Positions 24,135 to 33,857 of a stretch of 64,000 nt of DNA are shown here, one piece after another. Under the pieces are notes generated by a model. That model was not told the DNA's origin. It saw only the letters and a list, made by a program, of their open reading frames with translations, and did not search any database. Each line of letters begins with the position of its first letter. Position 1 is the stretch's first letter. Position numbers and translations under genes: made by a program. Source of the DNA: Ilumatobacter fluminis (GTDB lineage Bacteria; Actinomycetota; Acidimicrobiia; Acidimicrobiales; Ilumatobacteraceae); contig NZ_SOAU01000001.1 of NCBI RefSeq assembly GCF_004364865.1, forward strand, positions 3,132,001 to 3,196,000. The letters are read 5' to 3'.

Positions 24135-25022
24135 TCAGGGGGTCGTGGGTGGGAAGAAGTGGGTGACGAGTCGGTCGTCGAGGTCGGTGAGGGGGCGCAG
24201 GGCTTTCCGAGCCGCGGGGGTCACCTCGGTCCGGTCGACGTTGTGCAGGTGCTCGGCCGTCCATTGTCCACGGACGTTGCTGCGTCGCTCGGGCACCACC
24301 GAGTCGACACCCAGTTCGCCGCCCAACCACTGGAAGGTGCGTTCGAGTTCGGACACGTGACCGACGTGGGCGAACGACTCGAGTCGCCCGATCGCCTCGG
24401 CAAGCAGCGCTTCACGATCGTCGAGCGGCTCGTTCGACCGGATGCGTCCGGTGAACGTGCGCACCAGCGTGTTGTCGAGATCGGGGACGATGCGCTGATC
24501 GACGTCGCCCACGAACTCCTCGAACGAACGCTCGCGTGCGAGGCGCGGGCCGACGAGATCGTGCTCCTCGATGAACGCCGGATCGTGGGCCCGCCAGAAG
24601 TCGTAGAGCGACACGAGCATGTCGGCCGGGTCGCGCAGCACGGTGAACACCGCCTGCGGACCGGGGAACTTACCCAGATCGACGACGTCGAAGTGGCCGG
24701 CGAACGCCCGGTAGTTCGACAGACCGGCGACCTCGTCGGGTGTCATCTCGGTCGGGAAACGGTGCCGTTCGGGTGCCAGCAGCCCGGGGCGGATGGCGTC
24801 GAACATGAAGTCGCGCAAGGAGGTGCCGGCCGTCTTCGGCACGTGGAGGAACACGACGACCCGGTCGGGCACCACCCCACCGAGTTCTTCCGGCGGCACG
24901 TACCCCTGCGCCGTCTCGGGTTCGGGTCGGTCGGACGTCGACTCGCGTGTCTCGGGCGTCTCGTTGGAACGCCCACCGATGGTGCGGGACACCACGTCTT
25001 TCGCTCTCGACAACCAGCTCAT
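24135..25022 (-). CDS. sulfotransferase-family protein
   Basis: A 295-aa protein with the PAPS 5'-phosphosulfate loop VVFLHVPKTAGTSLRDFM (about 53-70) and the 3'-phosphate site VFTVLRDPADMLVSLYDFW (about 125-143), matching carbohydrate sulfotransferases. It probably sulfates a hydroxyl of the surface glycan in the cytoplasm. Residues 1-48 are a low-complexity Ser/Glu/Pro leader. ATG 25022 (MSWLSRAKD) is chosen because the longer open frame overlaps the upstream gene. It is separated by 38 nt from the preceding gene and 105 nt from the next. Confidence 0.85.
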   Translation of the reverse strand: MSWLSRAKDVVSRTIGGRSNETPETRESTSDRPEPETAQGYVPPEELGGVVPDRVVVFLHVPKTAGTSLRDFMFDAIRPGLLAPERHRFPTEMTPDEVAGLSNYRAFAGHFDVVDLGKFPGPQAVFTVLRDPADMLVSLYDFWRAHDPAFIEEHDLVGPRLARERSFEEFVGDVDQRIVPDLDNTLVRTFTGRIRSNEPLDDREALLAEAIGRLESFAHVGHVSELERTFQWLGGELGVDSVVPERRSNVRGQWTAEHLHNVDRTEVTPAARKALRPLTDLDDRLVTHFFPPTTP

Positions 25023-25060
25023 ACCGACGACCGTTCGATCGCTCGCAGCGTAACCGGCCG

Positions 25061-27133
25061 TCAGGCCGGCCGGAGGGTGCGCAGCGCCTCGAGGTATCGG
25101 CGACCGAACTCGGCCGGTTCGGGCTCGGCGGCGATGCGGGCGTGTGCTGCTTCGACGACCTGCGCCCGCCGTCCGTCGTCGGCACGCACGCGTCGCAGCT
25201 GTTCGGCCAGCTCGTCGACGTCGACGTCGGCCCACGGCGCTCCCTGTGGGTAGATCCCCTCTCCGGCGTCGACGCCGACCTCGGTGTAGCCGCACAGCCA
25301 GGCGTTGTCGTCGTCGAGGTAGTCGACGACGCCGCCGTACCGCGTTGCGACGACGGGCGTCCGGAACCACATGGCGAGCGCCGGTTGCAGTCCGAGTCCC
25401 TCGCTGCGGTGCGGTGACACCAGACAGTCGACCGCGGCGATCAGACCGTGATGATCGTTCTCGTCGAGGTGGCAGTCGACGAACACGATCCGGTCGTCAC
25501 CGGCGGCCAGTGCTTCGATCGCCGCTGCGTCGTCGGGTCGACGTTCGCGGTTGATCGTCTTCACCACGAGCCGAACCGAGTCGTCCTCTCGATCGGGGAA
25601 CGCCGACCGGAACGCCGCGATCGCGGCGTGCGGGTTCTTCCGCTCGGGGATGCTCAGGTAGTCGAAGCTGACGAGGTAGGCGAATGCGTCACCCAACTCG
25701 GCTCGCCACCGAGACGTCGCTGCCGCGTCAGGCTCGGGACGAGGGAGCGGGATCGGCATCAAGCGCACCGGTCGATCCGGATCGGCGACCGAGCCGTAGG
25801 CGTCGCGCACGAACGTCGTCGGCGTCCACACCTCGTCGGCGAGCCGCATCGCCTCCGCGTGCAGGGGCGGCACCGTGCTCAGCTCCCAGAACCAATACCC
25901 GATCATGCGGCGACCCGGGCCGACCAGTTCGGGGTGACGCTCGCAGAAGTCGGCGAACTCGAACGCCGTCACGAAGGCCACGGTCGTGTCGTGGAGCGGT
26001 CCCGTGACCGTTCTCGCAGCGTGCCGGCGCGGGCTCTGGCTGACGTCGTTGTCGATCTCGAGCACGTCGGCGCCGGCGGCGCGGAGACAGGCCGTGAACG
26101 AGCGGGCTGCGTCGCCGAGGCCGCTGCTGATGTGGTGGTACCCGACCACGTTGACGCCCGTCGTGGGGCGTGTCGCCATCGGATCGGGGCCCGTGCGGCG
26201 CGAGCGATCACGGAGCGACGGGGTGGACGATCGGGCCCGTTCGAGCCAACGGCGAGGCATTCCGACGGCACCGTCGAGGAGCGCCCGTCGGTGGAGCGTG
26301 CGTGGTTCGTGGCGGACCCGGCGAACACTCAGCCAGATCGCTCGCGCCGTCTCGGCCGCTCCCCCGTGCAGCGCGACGTCCCAGAGACGGTTGCGCTCCT
26401 GGAAGTAGACGAGCCCGGGGCCCAACATCGATGTCGTGGCCGAGCCGACGTGTTCGACCACCGAGCCGGGAACGACGGCGAACGTCCAGCCTGCGGCCGA
26501 ACCGCGTCGTCCGAGTTCGAGATCTGCGTAGCCGACGAAGAACCGTTCGTCGAATCCCCCGACGTCCTGCACGAAGTCGGTCGAGTAGACGGCGGCCACC
26601 GAGCTCACGGCCGGCACGGCTCCGGGCGCCGCTCCGGCGAAGTCGCTCGGCGATCGTCCCGCACCGAGGTCGGACACGGCCCCGGCAGCGTCCGATGCCC
26701 GCCCGACGCTCTCGACGGTCGGTGGGTCGGCGGCGTGCCGGACGATCAGGGGCTGCGCGGCGGCCACCCGGCCGGATGCCAGATGGTCGAGCAGCGGTGC
26801 CAGCCAACCCGAGCGGACGAACACGTCGTCGTTCAACACGGCGACCGCCTCGGCCTGCCGACTCACCGCGTGGTCGAGGCCGACGTTCGCCGCGGCGCCG
26901 AAGCCGACATTGGCGTGCGTCTCGATGACCTCGACGCCGACGAGACCGGCGGCGTCGAGCCGCGCTCGAGCACTGCCACCGTTGTCGACGACGATGACCT
27001 CGATCGCTCGGCCGTCACCGGGAGACGTGTCGAGCAATGACCGCACGCACCGCTCGAGGACGCCGGTCGGTGGCCGCATCGTGACCACCACGACCGGCAC
27101 CGCCGTGATGTCGCCGCGCTCGTGGCTGCTCAC
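25061..27133 (-). CDS. two-domain glycosyltransferase (GT2 + GT4-like)
   Basis: A 690-aa fusion. Residues about 10-290 are a GT2 domain: VPVVVVTMRPPTGVLERCV, EVIVVDNGG, THANVGFGAAANVG, VLNDDVFVRSGWLAPLL and GGFDERFFVGYADLELGRRG. Residues about 330-690 are a GT-B (GT4-like) domain: GVNVVGYHHISSGLGDAARS, YWFWELSTVP, LVSFDYLSIPERKNPHAAI and the donor-site end SPHRSEGLGLQPALAMW. It could add two successive sugars, one by each domain. GTG start at 27133, 3 nt after the stop of the upstream gene, no separate promoter. A similar fusion lies at 34059-36632. Confidence 0.88.
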   Translation of the reverse strand: MSSHERGDITAVPVVVVTMRPPTGVLERCVRSLLDTSPGDGRAIEVIVVDNGGSARARLDAAGLVGVEVIETHANVGFGAAANVGLDHAVSRQAEAVAVLNDDVFVRSGWLAPLLDHLASGRVAAAQPLIVRHAADPPTVESVGRASDAAGAVSDLGAGRSPSDFAGAAPGAVPAVSSVAAVYSTDFVQDVGGFDERFFVGYADLELGRRGSAAGWTFAVVPGSVVEHVGSATTSMLGPGLVYFQERNRLWDVALHGGAAETARAIWLSVRRVRHEPRTLHRRALLDGAVGMPRRWLERARSSTPSLRDRSRRTGPDPMATRPTTGVNVVGYHHISSGLGDAARSFTACLRAAGADVLEIDNDVSQSPRRHAARTVTGPLHDTTVAFVTAFEFADFCERHPELVGPGRRMIGYWFWELSTVPPLHAEAMRLADEVWTPTTFVRDAYGSVADPDRPVRLMPIPLPRPEPDAAATSRWRAELGDAFAYLVSFDYLSIPERKNPHAAIAAFRSAFPDREDDSVRLVVKTINRERRPDDAAAIEALAAGDDRIVFVDCHLDENDHHGLIAAVDCLVSPHRSEGLGLQPALAMWFRTPVVATRYGGVVDYLDDDNAWLCGYTEVGVDAGEGIYPQGAPWADVDVDELAEQLRRVRADDGRRAQVVEAAHARIAAEPEPAEFGRRYLEALRTLRPA

Positions 27134-27136
27134 GGG

Positions 27137-30100
27137 TCAGTCGACCTCGATCGGCAACCGTGGGATGCCGCTGTAGTCGTCGTCGAGGTGGAGTCCTGCG
27201 AACACGGCCTCGAACGACGGCACGATGATCTCCCCCGCCCGTTCGATGGCCCGCATGACGGCCGGTTCGTCGAGCGGAGCGCTGAGCAGGTCGGGGCCGT
27301 GCCGCTCGATCAGGTCGGCGCAGAACCGGATCGCTGCCGCCTGCACCTCGGCGACGACGAGTCGTTCGTCCTCGCCGACTTGAGCACGCGAGTCGATCAT
27401 CACGCCGACACTCGTGCCGTCGCCGCCGAGACCGGCCACCTGGCCGTGTGGTGCGGCACAGACCAGCTCGAAGATCCGTTGGTGATTGAGGATCAGGTTC
27501 GCGTCGTTCCAGACGGCGTCGTCACCGAAGCAGGCTGCGGTCGCCGGTGTTGCGGTGCCGGCCGGCGTGAGCACCGCGTAGTAGCCCGATGTCCGACCGG
27601 GCAGCGCCGTCTCCAGGAGGCGCTGCGTCGTTCCCGAGTAGCCGAGGTCGACCAAGGCGTGGTGGCCGTCGGCTCCGATCCCGAGGCTCGACACGTAATG
27701 ATCGAATGCCGCCCGCTCACGACCCCCGATGGCGGTCAGCTCGTCGAGGACCGCACGAACGATGTCGCGCACGATCGGCTCGTCGCGGGGAAGGTCGACG
27801 ACCCGGTCGGCCATGCCGTCGAACACGTCGGGTTCGGGCGTCCATCCGAAGCGTGCGTCGAAGAACGCAGAGACTGTGCCGCCGAACCAGGACGCCCCGA
27901 GCGCGGCATCGATGGCGATCTCCGGGTCGTCGCTGCCGAGCGCCACCCGGAGTGCCGCACGACGAGAGGTGAGGAAGTAGGAGGCAGCGACCCGCCGATC
28001 GGGGTCGACCCGGTCGAACTGCTGCATGATGCGGTGCGGGAGGTAGCCATCGCGGGCGACGAACAGCAGGCGATCGACGTCGTCGGCCAACGCCCGCCGC
28101 CGGATCCACGACACGAACGACACCATCAGCGGGCCGACGACGCCGTACCCGAACTCGGCCGGAGTACGAGCAGCGTCACGGTCGGGTCGAACCGACAGCA
28201 GCGACGCGAGCCCGGCACCGGCGACGATCGACGTCGCCCGCCGTGCCGGCGCGGCCACCGCCCCGAGATCGAACCCTGCGGCCGAGGCGATCGCACCGGC
28301 GTGCGGCAGGTACAGGGTGCCGATTCCACGGTCGGCGGCCTGCTGGATGTCGGAGAACTCGTTGTCACCGATGTGCACCCATCGCTCGGGGTGCTCGCGT
28401 TCCGCGACGAGATCCCAGACGTCGCCGGTGTCCTTGCGCGCTCGCACGTCGTTCGACACGACGAGATCGTCGAGCAGGTCGGTGGCGCCGACGGCCTCCA
28501 CGAGCTCCTCGACGAACGGGCGCTCGAAGAAGGTGTCGGTGACCAGGACGAACCGCTGCCCCTCCGACTTCAGGTCGGCCAGGGTCTCGATCAGCCAGCG
28601 GCGGGGCACGATCGTCCGGCGTTCGAGCTCGAGTTCCGCCTCTCGTAGCCGGTCGAAGGCATCCGCGTCGGCCGGCCACCGTTCGGCCGCCACGGCGTAG
28701 ATCTCGCCGAGGGTGCTGTCGCCGAGCCCGTGTCCGCGAACCTCGACCTCTGCCTCGATGCGGCGTCGCAGCAGATCGAGTCCCTCATCCCCGAGCCGCT
28801 GCGCAGCCGTTTCACGCAGCGCCTCGGCGTCGAGCGCCGGCCGGAGCAACAGGGTGTCGAACAGGTCGATGGTGACCAGGTCGGCACCGCGCAGGGCGTC
28901 GGCGATCTCGGCGCGACCGATGCGCCCGATCCGGTCGGACGACCGCGTCGTCCAGCCGCGACGCCACGTTCCCGTGTCGGCGTCGAACTCCACGTACTGC
29001 AGCCCGGCGGCGACCGCCGACCACGAGACGAGTCGTTCGAGTGTGTGGGCGAGGGTGCGATCGGTCTGGCCGGCCTCCGGTTCGAAGTCGTCGAGCGTGA
29101 GACCGAGGTCGTACAGCGGGCGCAGAGCCGCCGATCGGGCCCAGAACATCCCGCCGACCGGGTAGTCGACGTAGCCACGGCCGAGCGCCGGATCGAGCCC
29201 CATGCGCTCGAGCAGCTGCCGCCCCCGGCCCGAGTTGGCGAGCCAGTGGTTCGCCCACACGGGCAACGCCGGGAAGGCGGGGGCCTGCACCACGCCGGTG
29301 GTCGGGTCGTCGGCGAACGCACTCAGGATCGCGGACACACCGGCCGGGTCGGGCACGAGGTGATCGACCAGGTGGTCGCGCCACTCGGTCGCCTCGTTGC
29401 CGGTGTAGAGCGACTTCTTCGTGTGGAGGTGCAGGACGAACTCGTGCGTCAGCACCTCGTCGCCGAACTCGACGAGCAACGGAGCGAAGTTGCGGCCGCG
29501 GTTCGCCACGACGCGCACCACGGTGCGTCCGGGACCAACTCCCTGCTCGAACGCAGCATCGACGGCAGTCTGTGCGACGTTCACCGCGGCTTCGTCCACG
29601 ACACTGACCAGCAACGTCCAGCCGCTCGGGAGCGCCCGCAACCGCTCGAACAGTGCCGGGAGCACGTCGGGGTAGAAACCGTGGACCATGACGCACACGC
29701 TGCGGCCGTCGAGGTCGCGATCGGGCCGGACTCGATGCCTGCCGTACGGCCGCAGCCCGTCGAGCTGTGCCGTGCGAAGGGTCGCGAACGGGCCGACCTC
29801 GGGCTGCTCGTCGATCCAGTGGCGGACGGGTCCCTCCGTGCCGACGTCGTGGTGCTCGGCGTACTCGTCGGCGTCGAAGATCGGACTCGGCGGCCGCCCG
29901 TCGGCGACGCCGTGCCGGACGTAGTGGACGTACGGATGCCACCTCGCGAGCGCGTCGTCGGCGGTCTCAGATCCGTCGTCGAGCTGTGAGCGGTACCACT
30001 CGGCGTCGAACCAGCCCGAGGCGACACGCGGGTCGGCCGGATCGATCACCTGCCACGGCTGCAGCGACCTCGACGGGTTGGCGGCGACGGTCCGCACGAA

Positions 30101-30352
30101 GTGCGTCAGCGCCTGGCCCTCGGCGCCGGGGTTCAGGAGCACGTACGCATCGGTGTCGAAGTCGGGGTGCGGGTCGAGCCCGGCCGACTCGCCGACCCGG
30201 ACGAAGTGGCCGAGCGGGTCGTCGCCGGCGTCGGCGACCCTCGACCGGTAGAAGGCTTCGTCGAACCACGACGAGGACGCGATCAGCCGACGCCGCCGCC
30301 ATCGGGCGATCGCCCGCCAGGCGCCGGTCCGACGAACCGAGGCCGGGATCAT
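27137..30352 (-). CDS. large polysaccharide protein: N-terminal repeats, RgpF-like domain, HAD-like domain
   Basis: A 1071-aa protein. Residues about 25-190 hold repeats of the F-D-x-x-(F/W)-Y...PL.HFVR.G type (WFDEAFYRSR, GWFDAEWYRSQ, IFDADEYAEH) often found ahead of glycosyltransferase domains. Residues about 215-450 match RgpF (rhamnan synthesis): VCVMVHGFYPDVLPALFERL, NRGRNFAPLLVEFG and LHLHTKKSLYTGNEATEWR. From about 490 a HAD-like region starts with IDLFDTLLLRP (nucleophile Asp), has VLVTDTFF and HIGDNEFSDIQQA, then some 370 unassigned residues with LLFVARDGYLPHRIM. The ATG overlaps the upstream stop (ATGA). Confidence 0.82.
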   Translation of the reverse strand: MIPASVRRTGAWRAIARWRRRRLIASSSWFDEAFYRSRVADAGDDPLGHFVRVGESAGLDPHPDFDTDAYVLLNPGAEGQALTHFVRTVAANPSRSLQPWQVIDPADPRVASGWFDAEWYRSQLDDGSETADDALARWHPYVHYVRHGVADGRPPSPIFDADEYAEHHDVGTEGPVRHWIDEQPEVGPFATLRTAQLDGLRPYGRHRVRPDRDLDGRSVCVMVHGFYPDVLPALFERLRALPSGWTLLVSVVDEAAVNVAQTAVDAAFEQGVGPGRTVVRVVANRGRNFAPLLVEFGDEVLTHEFVLHLHTKKSLYTGNEATEWRDHLVDHLVPDPAGVSAILSAFADDPTTGVVQAPAFPALPVWANHWLANSGRGRQLLERMGLDPALGRGYVDYPVGGMFWARSAALRPLYDLGLTLDDFEPEAGQTDRTLAHTLERLVSWSAVAAGLQYVEFDADTGTWRRGWTTRSSDRIGRIGRAEIADALRGADLVTIDLFDTLLLRPALDAEALRETAAQRLGDEGLDLLRRRIEAEVEVRGHGLGDSTLGEIYAVAAERWPADADAFDRLREAELELERRTIVPRRWLIETLADLKSEGQRFVLVTDTFFERPFVEELVEAVGATDLLDDLVVSNDVRARKDTGDVWDLVAEREHPERWVHIGDNEFSDIQQAADRGIGTLYLPHAGAIASAAGFDLGAVAAPARRATSIVAGAGLASLLSVRPDRDAARTPAEFGYGVVGPLMVSFVSWIRRRALADDVDRLLFVARDGYLPHRIMQQFDRVDPDRRVAASYFLTSRRAALRVALGSDDPEIAIDAALGASWFGGTVSAFFDARFGWTPEPDVFDGMADRVVDLPRDEPIVRDIVRAVLDELTAIGGRERAAFDHYVSSLGIGADGHHALVDLGYSGTTQRLLETALPGRTSGYYAVLTPAGTATPATAACFGDDAVWNDANLILNHQRIFELVCAAPHGQVAGLGGDGTSVGVMIDSRAQVGEDERLVVAEVQAAAIRFCADLIERHGPDLLSAPLDEPAVMRAIERAGEIIVPSFEAVFAGLHLDDDYSGIPRLPIEVD

Positions 30353-31647
30353 CGAACGGGCGCGAATCGACGCAGCGTCTCACGCACCCGGTCCCGGGCA
30401 CCGGCGGGTGCGTCGGGCGCGGCAGGGGGCGGCTCGTGTTCGAGTCCGGGCAGCGCGACCGCTGCACCCGGATCGGTCGCCAGCCAGGTCCGGTATCGGT
30501 CGAGGTCGGCGCCGTCGATGTCGGGGAACACGGCGCGCAGGTCGGGCCGGCGGTGCCACAGCGCGACCGCCACGCGTGTCAGGTCGGGATGGTCGGCGTC
30601 GGGCGCGAGGAGCCACGGCCGGAGCCGGTCGGCGGACGGTCCGAACGCCAGCGGCACCGTCCGGTCGAACGAACCGACCTCCGACCCGGTCGCACGGCCG
30701 CCGAGCAGCGCGAGCCGGATGGTGCCGCGCACGGCGCCGCTCAGTTCGAGCCCGTCGTCGGTCGTGCCGTACTGGTACGGCACGCCGATTCGATCGGCAT
30801 GGCCACTCTCGATCAGCCGCCGCCCGTACTCGTCGGCGAGCTCTCGGATCACCGAACCGTCGGCGTGCTCGGTCCGGGGCGGCTCGGCCTGGTGCTTCGA
30901 CAGGATCTCGGGCGTCGACGGCGAGTAGCCGCTGAAGTGCACGAACCGCAGCGGATGTCCGTTGACGAGGATCGCTCCGTCGGCGCCGCGCTCCATCCGT
31001 CGTTCGTGGATGTTCCACCAGGCGATGTTCATACCCGGGTCGCGCGACACCACATGGTCGAACAGCGCCGGGACCCAGTCGATCCACCGCTGATCGGTGA
31101 ACAGGTTGAGTTCGATCGCACTGATCGCGTCGACGAGCAATCGCTCGCGCCACCACGCCAGGAACTCGCCGGCCGGGCGGCCGACGGCGATGAAGCCGAG
31201 GTTCATAATGCCCGACTGCATGATGACCCGCTCGGTCGGGTGGTGCCCGTCGCGCGGGATCGGCTCGAGCGCGTGCGGGGTGAGGACGATGCCGACCGTT
31301 CGGGCCGGTTCGATCACGTCGGGGAACGACCCGTACACGTAGATGTCGGGGTCGATGTAGCAGGCCAGGTCGTCGTCGCGCAGCAGGGTCTGGAGCAGGG
31401 CCGGCTTCACCGCCGTCGCCAGCTCCATCACGTCGTAGATCGAACGCATCAGGTCGACCTCGTCGGACGCGAGATCGAGATCGGAGAGCCGCAGGATGTC
31501 GATCCGGTCGTCGCCGGGTTCGTCGACCGGCCGGTCGTCGACCAGCAGGATCGCGAACGTGTCGTCCGGATGCTGTTCGAGGAACGACCCGGCGAGCAGC
31601 TTCGCCATCTCCAGGTAGTTCGAAGCGATGATCGTTCCGGCGCGCAT
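30349..31647 (-). CDS. putative glycosyltransferase (GT8-like start) with FPD-motif tail
   Basis: A 432-aa protein. The start TIIASNYLEMAKLLAGSFLEQHPDDTFAILLVDD and the CYIDPDIYVYG segment (D-P-D, about 97-107) look like retaining GT-A enzymes of the GT8 sort. MNLGFIAVG and FSGYSP also fit a nucleotide-sugar transferase. The last 60 residues carry PDLRAVFPDIDGADLDRYRTW, a motif repeated in the next gene's product. It probably adds one sugar in the glycan pathway. ATG 31647 has a TAGCCT box 8 nt upstream that includes the stop codon of the preceding gene. Confidence 0.72.
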   Translation of the reverse strand: MRAGTIIASNYLEMAKLLAGSFLEQHPDDTFAILLVDDRPVDEPGDDRIDILRLSDLDLASDEVDLMRSIYDVMELATAVKPALLQTLLRDDDLACYIDPDIYVYGSFPDVIEPARTVGIVLTPHALEPIPRDGHHPTERVIMQSGIMNLGFIAVGRPAGEFLAWWRERLLVDAISAIELNLFTDQRWIDWVPALFDHVVSRDPGMNIAWWNIHERRMERGADGAILVNGHPLRFVHFSGYSPSTPEILSKHQAEPPRTEHADGSVIRELADEYGRRLIESGHADRIGVPYQYGTTDDGLELSGAVRGTIRLALLGGRATGSEVGSFDRTVPLAFGPSADRLRPWLLAPDADHPDLTRVAVALWHRRPDLRAVFPDIDGADLDRYRTWLATDPGAAVALPGLEHEPPPAAPDAPAGARDRVRETLRRFAPVR

Positions 31648-31655
31648 CGGCGCCC

Positions 31656-31661
31656 AGGCTA
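31656..31661 (-). promoter_or_regulatory. putative internal -10 (TAGCCT)
   Basis: TAGCCT lies 8 nt before the ATG at 31647 and its TAG is the stop codon of the upstream gene. It may be an internal promoter of the operon. Confidence 0.35.
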
Positions 31662-33857
31662 GTGGTCGGTGGTCGGGCTGCCCGTGAGGCCGAGACGGTG
31701 CCGGATCACGTCGACGAAGGCGGCTTCCGACATCGTCGTGCGGGCGAGCTCGGCGTGATGCCGGCGTCCTCGCTCCCCCAGCTCGACCGCACCGGCGGGG
31801 TCGTTCGCGAGGCGCCGCAGCGCGTCGACCGCCTGGTGGTGGTCGGGTTCGGCCCACGAGGCGGTCGCCGGGTAGGCCCAGCCGCCGTTGGGACCGATCG
31901 GGACGATCTCGGCATCGATCAGGATCGACGACTCGTCGTCCATCAGGTCGACGTTGCCGCTGTACCGAGTGGCGATCACCGGGACACCGAGCGCCATTGC
32001 CTCGGCGAGGTGCAGCCCGAGCCCTTCGCTGCGGTGCAGCGACACGAGCGCGTCGAACGAGCCGATCAAGGCCATGTGATCGGCGTGGGGCAGGTGTTCG
32101 TCCCAGACGATGATGTCGGGCCGGTCGCCGACCTCGGCCAGCAGCCGCTCGTGTTCCTCCCAGCACCGTCGACCGTTGATGCTCTTGACGACGAGCAATG
32201 GGCCCTCGTCGGGCGCGAACGCGTCACGGAACGCACGGATCGCGGCGCTCGGGTTCTTGCGATGGGTGACGCTGAGATGGTCGAAGACCACGCCGAACAC
32301 GAACCGATCTCCGGCCGACGCGAGCGGTGCGAACTCGGCACGGGACCGTATCGACGGCGTCGGGTCGGCCATCGGCAAGGCGACGTGGACCACCTCGGGG
32401 CCCCGCAGGGCGGCGAAGGTGCGGGCCATGAACGTCGTGGCCGACCAGATCTCGTCGACATGGGTGTGCCCGACCCAGTCGGGGTCGACGGTATCGATCT
32501 CCCAGAACCAGACGCCGACGATCCGCCGCCCGGGGCCGAACACGTCGGGCATCGATCGTCGGAACCGGTCGAACTGGTCGCCGTTGACGAAGACGATCGA
32601 GTTCGCGTACTCGAGTCGGTCATCGCACTCCGGGGCGTCGGCGACGCCCGGGCCGTCGCCGTCGTCGTAGCCGACGGTGGTGTGCGGCACGCCCGCCCGG
32701 TCGAGGACGGCGGCCACGCGACGGGCGACCTCGCCAACCCCGCTCTGACGTCGGAAATAGCCGACCAGGTTGACCCCGTCGGTGCGATCGGCGGTGCGTC
32801 GCGGGCCGTTCCGTTCGGCGCTCTGCAGTGGCTCGATCAGCAGCGGCACGCGACGGTCGGACACCGCCTGACGGGTCCACGCCGCCCACCGACCGGCATC
32901 GGCACCGTTCGGGTCGGGGAAGGCCGCTCGGAGATCGGGTTCGAGATCGTGCAGCACGTCCCAGAAGTGCTCGTCGAGCACGCTCCTCGTCGGGACCGGT
33001 TCGGTCCACGGTCGCAGGGTCGGCTGGCCGAAGCGTCGCAGTGTCTCGCGGACGGTCTCGTCGGCTGTGAGACCACCGGGCAGTCGGAGGACGGCGTCGG
33101 CGCCACCGAGCTGCGACGCCAGCGCGTCGACGACGCGGCGTCGCGCCGGGTCGGAGAGCGACACTCGCGGCGGTGCGTCGAGCGACGGATCGAGCAGCCA
33201 CGGTCGCTGCGGGTCGAAGGTCGGCGCCTCGAGCAGGCTGGGCGAGTCGGCACCCCAGCGCCACGCCGACGCACCGATGGCAGGGTCGTCGCACCACGAC
33301 GACGGGAACAACGCAGCCGTCGTTTCGAGCGCCGCCCCTGCCGACACGGATTCGGGGCGGGTCAGGGTTTCCCGGAGCCACGCAGCGGTGTCGCCGGTGC
33401 CGGCGCCGAACCCGAGCGCCGCGGTAGAGCAACGACCATCGTCGGCGAGCCGGCTCGTCGACGGACCGAGGTCGTCGAGCGGTGGCGGCTCGAGCAGCCG
33501 CGGCACGACGACGATCTCGCCGGCCGGGGCGACCAGCGCGCCGAGCGAACCGTCGACCGCCACGGCACCACCGGTGAGCACGACGACCGGGCCGACGTGC
33601 AGACGCCCGACGGCGTCGCAGGCTGCTGCCAGGACCCGTCCGTCGGCCGGGAGGGCGGCCGCTTCGAACTCGGTGGGTCCGGCGTCGCACCACTCGACCG
33701 TCGCAGGAGCGAGGTCGGGGTCACCGGCCCACACCCGGAGGACCTGCCAAGACGGGTGCGCCGTCTCGACCGCCCGCACCAGCGCGTCGGCCGGCCGCAC
33801 CGCTGCCGGTCCGGGGACGACGACGAGGACGCTGACCGGCTGTTCAGTCGGCGACAT
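31659..33857 (-). CDS. GT4-like glycosyltransferase with long N-terminal extension
   Basis: A 732-aa protein. Residues 1-~290 are an unassigned, probably inactive GT2-like region (SVLVVVPGPAAV, VVLTGGAVAVDGSLGAL) without a clear D-x-D. Around 310-345 is PDLRAAFPDPNGADAGRWAAW, the same motif as in the neighbouring product. Residues about 370-732 are a GT-B domain: GVNLVGYFRRQSGVGEVAR, WFWEIDTVDPDW, FDHLSVTHRKNPSAAI, VSLHRSEGLGLHLAEAMALG and TRYSGNVDLM (GT4 donor-binding pattern). Start ATG 33857 (MSPTEQPV) overlaps the upstream coiled-coil gene by 14 nt. It is probably co-translated with it. Confidence 0.85.
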   Translation of the reverse strand: MSPTEQPVSVLVVVPGPAAVRPADALVRAVETAHPSWQVLRVWAGDPDLAPATVEWCDAGPTEFEAAALPADGRVLAAACDAVGRLHVGPVVVLTGGAVAVDGSLGALVAPAGEIVVVPRLLEPPPLDDLGPSTSRLADDGRCSTAALGFGAGTGDTAAWLRETLTRPESVSAGAALETTAALFPSSWCDDPAIGASAWRWGADSPSLLEAPTFDPQRPWLLDPSLDAPPRVSLSDPARRRVVDALASQLGGADAVLRLPGGLTADETVRETLRRFGQPTLRPWTEPVPTRSVLDEHFWDVLHDLEPDLRAAFPDPNGADAGRWAAWTRQAVSDRRVPLLIEPLQSAERNGPRRTADRTDGVNLVGYFRRQSGVGEVARRVAAVLDRAGVPHTTVGYDDGDGPGVADAPECDDRLEYANSIVFVNGDQFDRFRRSMPDVFGPGRRIVGVWFWEIDTVDPDWVGHTHVDEIWSATTFMARTFAALRGPEVVHVALPMADPTPSIRSRAEFAPLASAGDRFVFGVVFDHLSVTHRKNPSAAIRAFRDAFAPDEGPLLVVKSINGRRCWEEHERLLAEVGDRPDIIVWDEHLPHADHMALIGSFDALVSLHRSEGLGLHLAEAMALGVPVIATRYSGNVDLMDDESSILIDAEIVPIGPNGGWAYPATASWAEPDHHQAVDALRRLANDPAGAVELGERGRRHHAELARTTMSEAAFVDVIRHRLGLTGSPTTDH

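Noticed and set aside
25054-25069. CCGGCC-GTCA-GGCCGG hairpin as a terminator
   Set aside because: It overlaps the stop codon of the 25061 gene and has no T-run on the minus strand; GC-rich palindromes of this length are expected by chance here.
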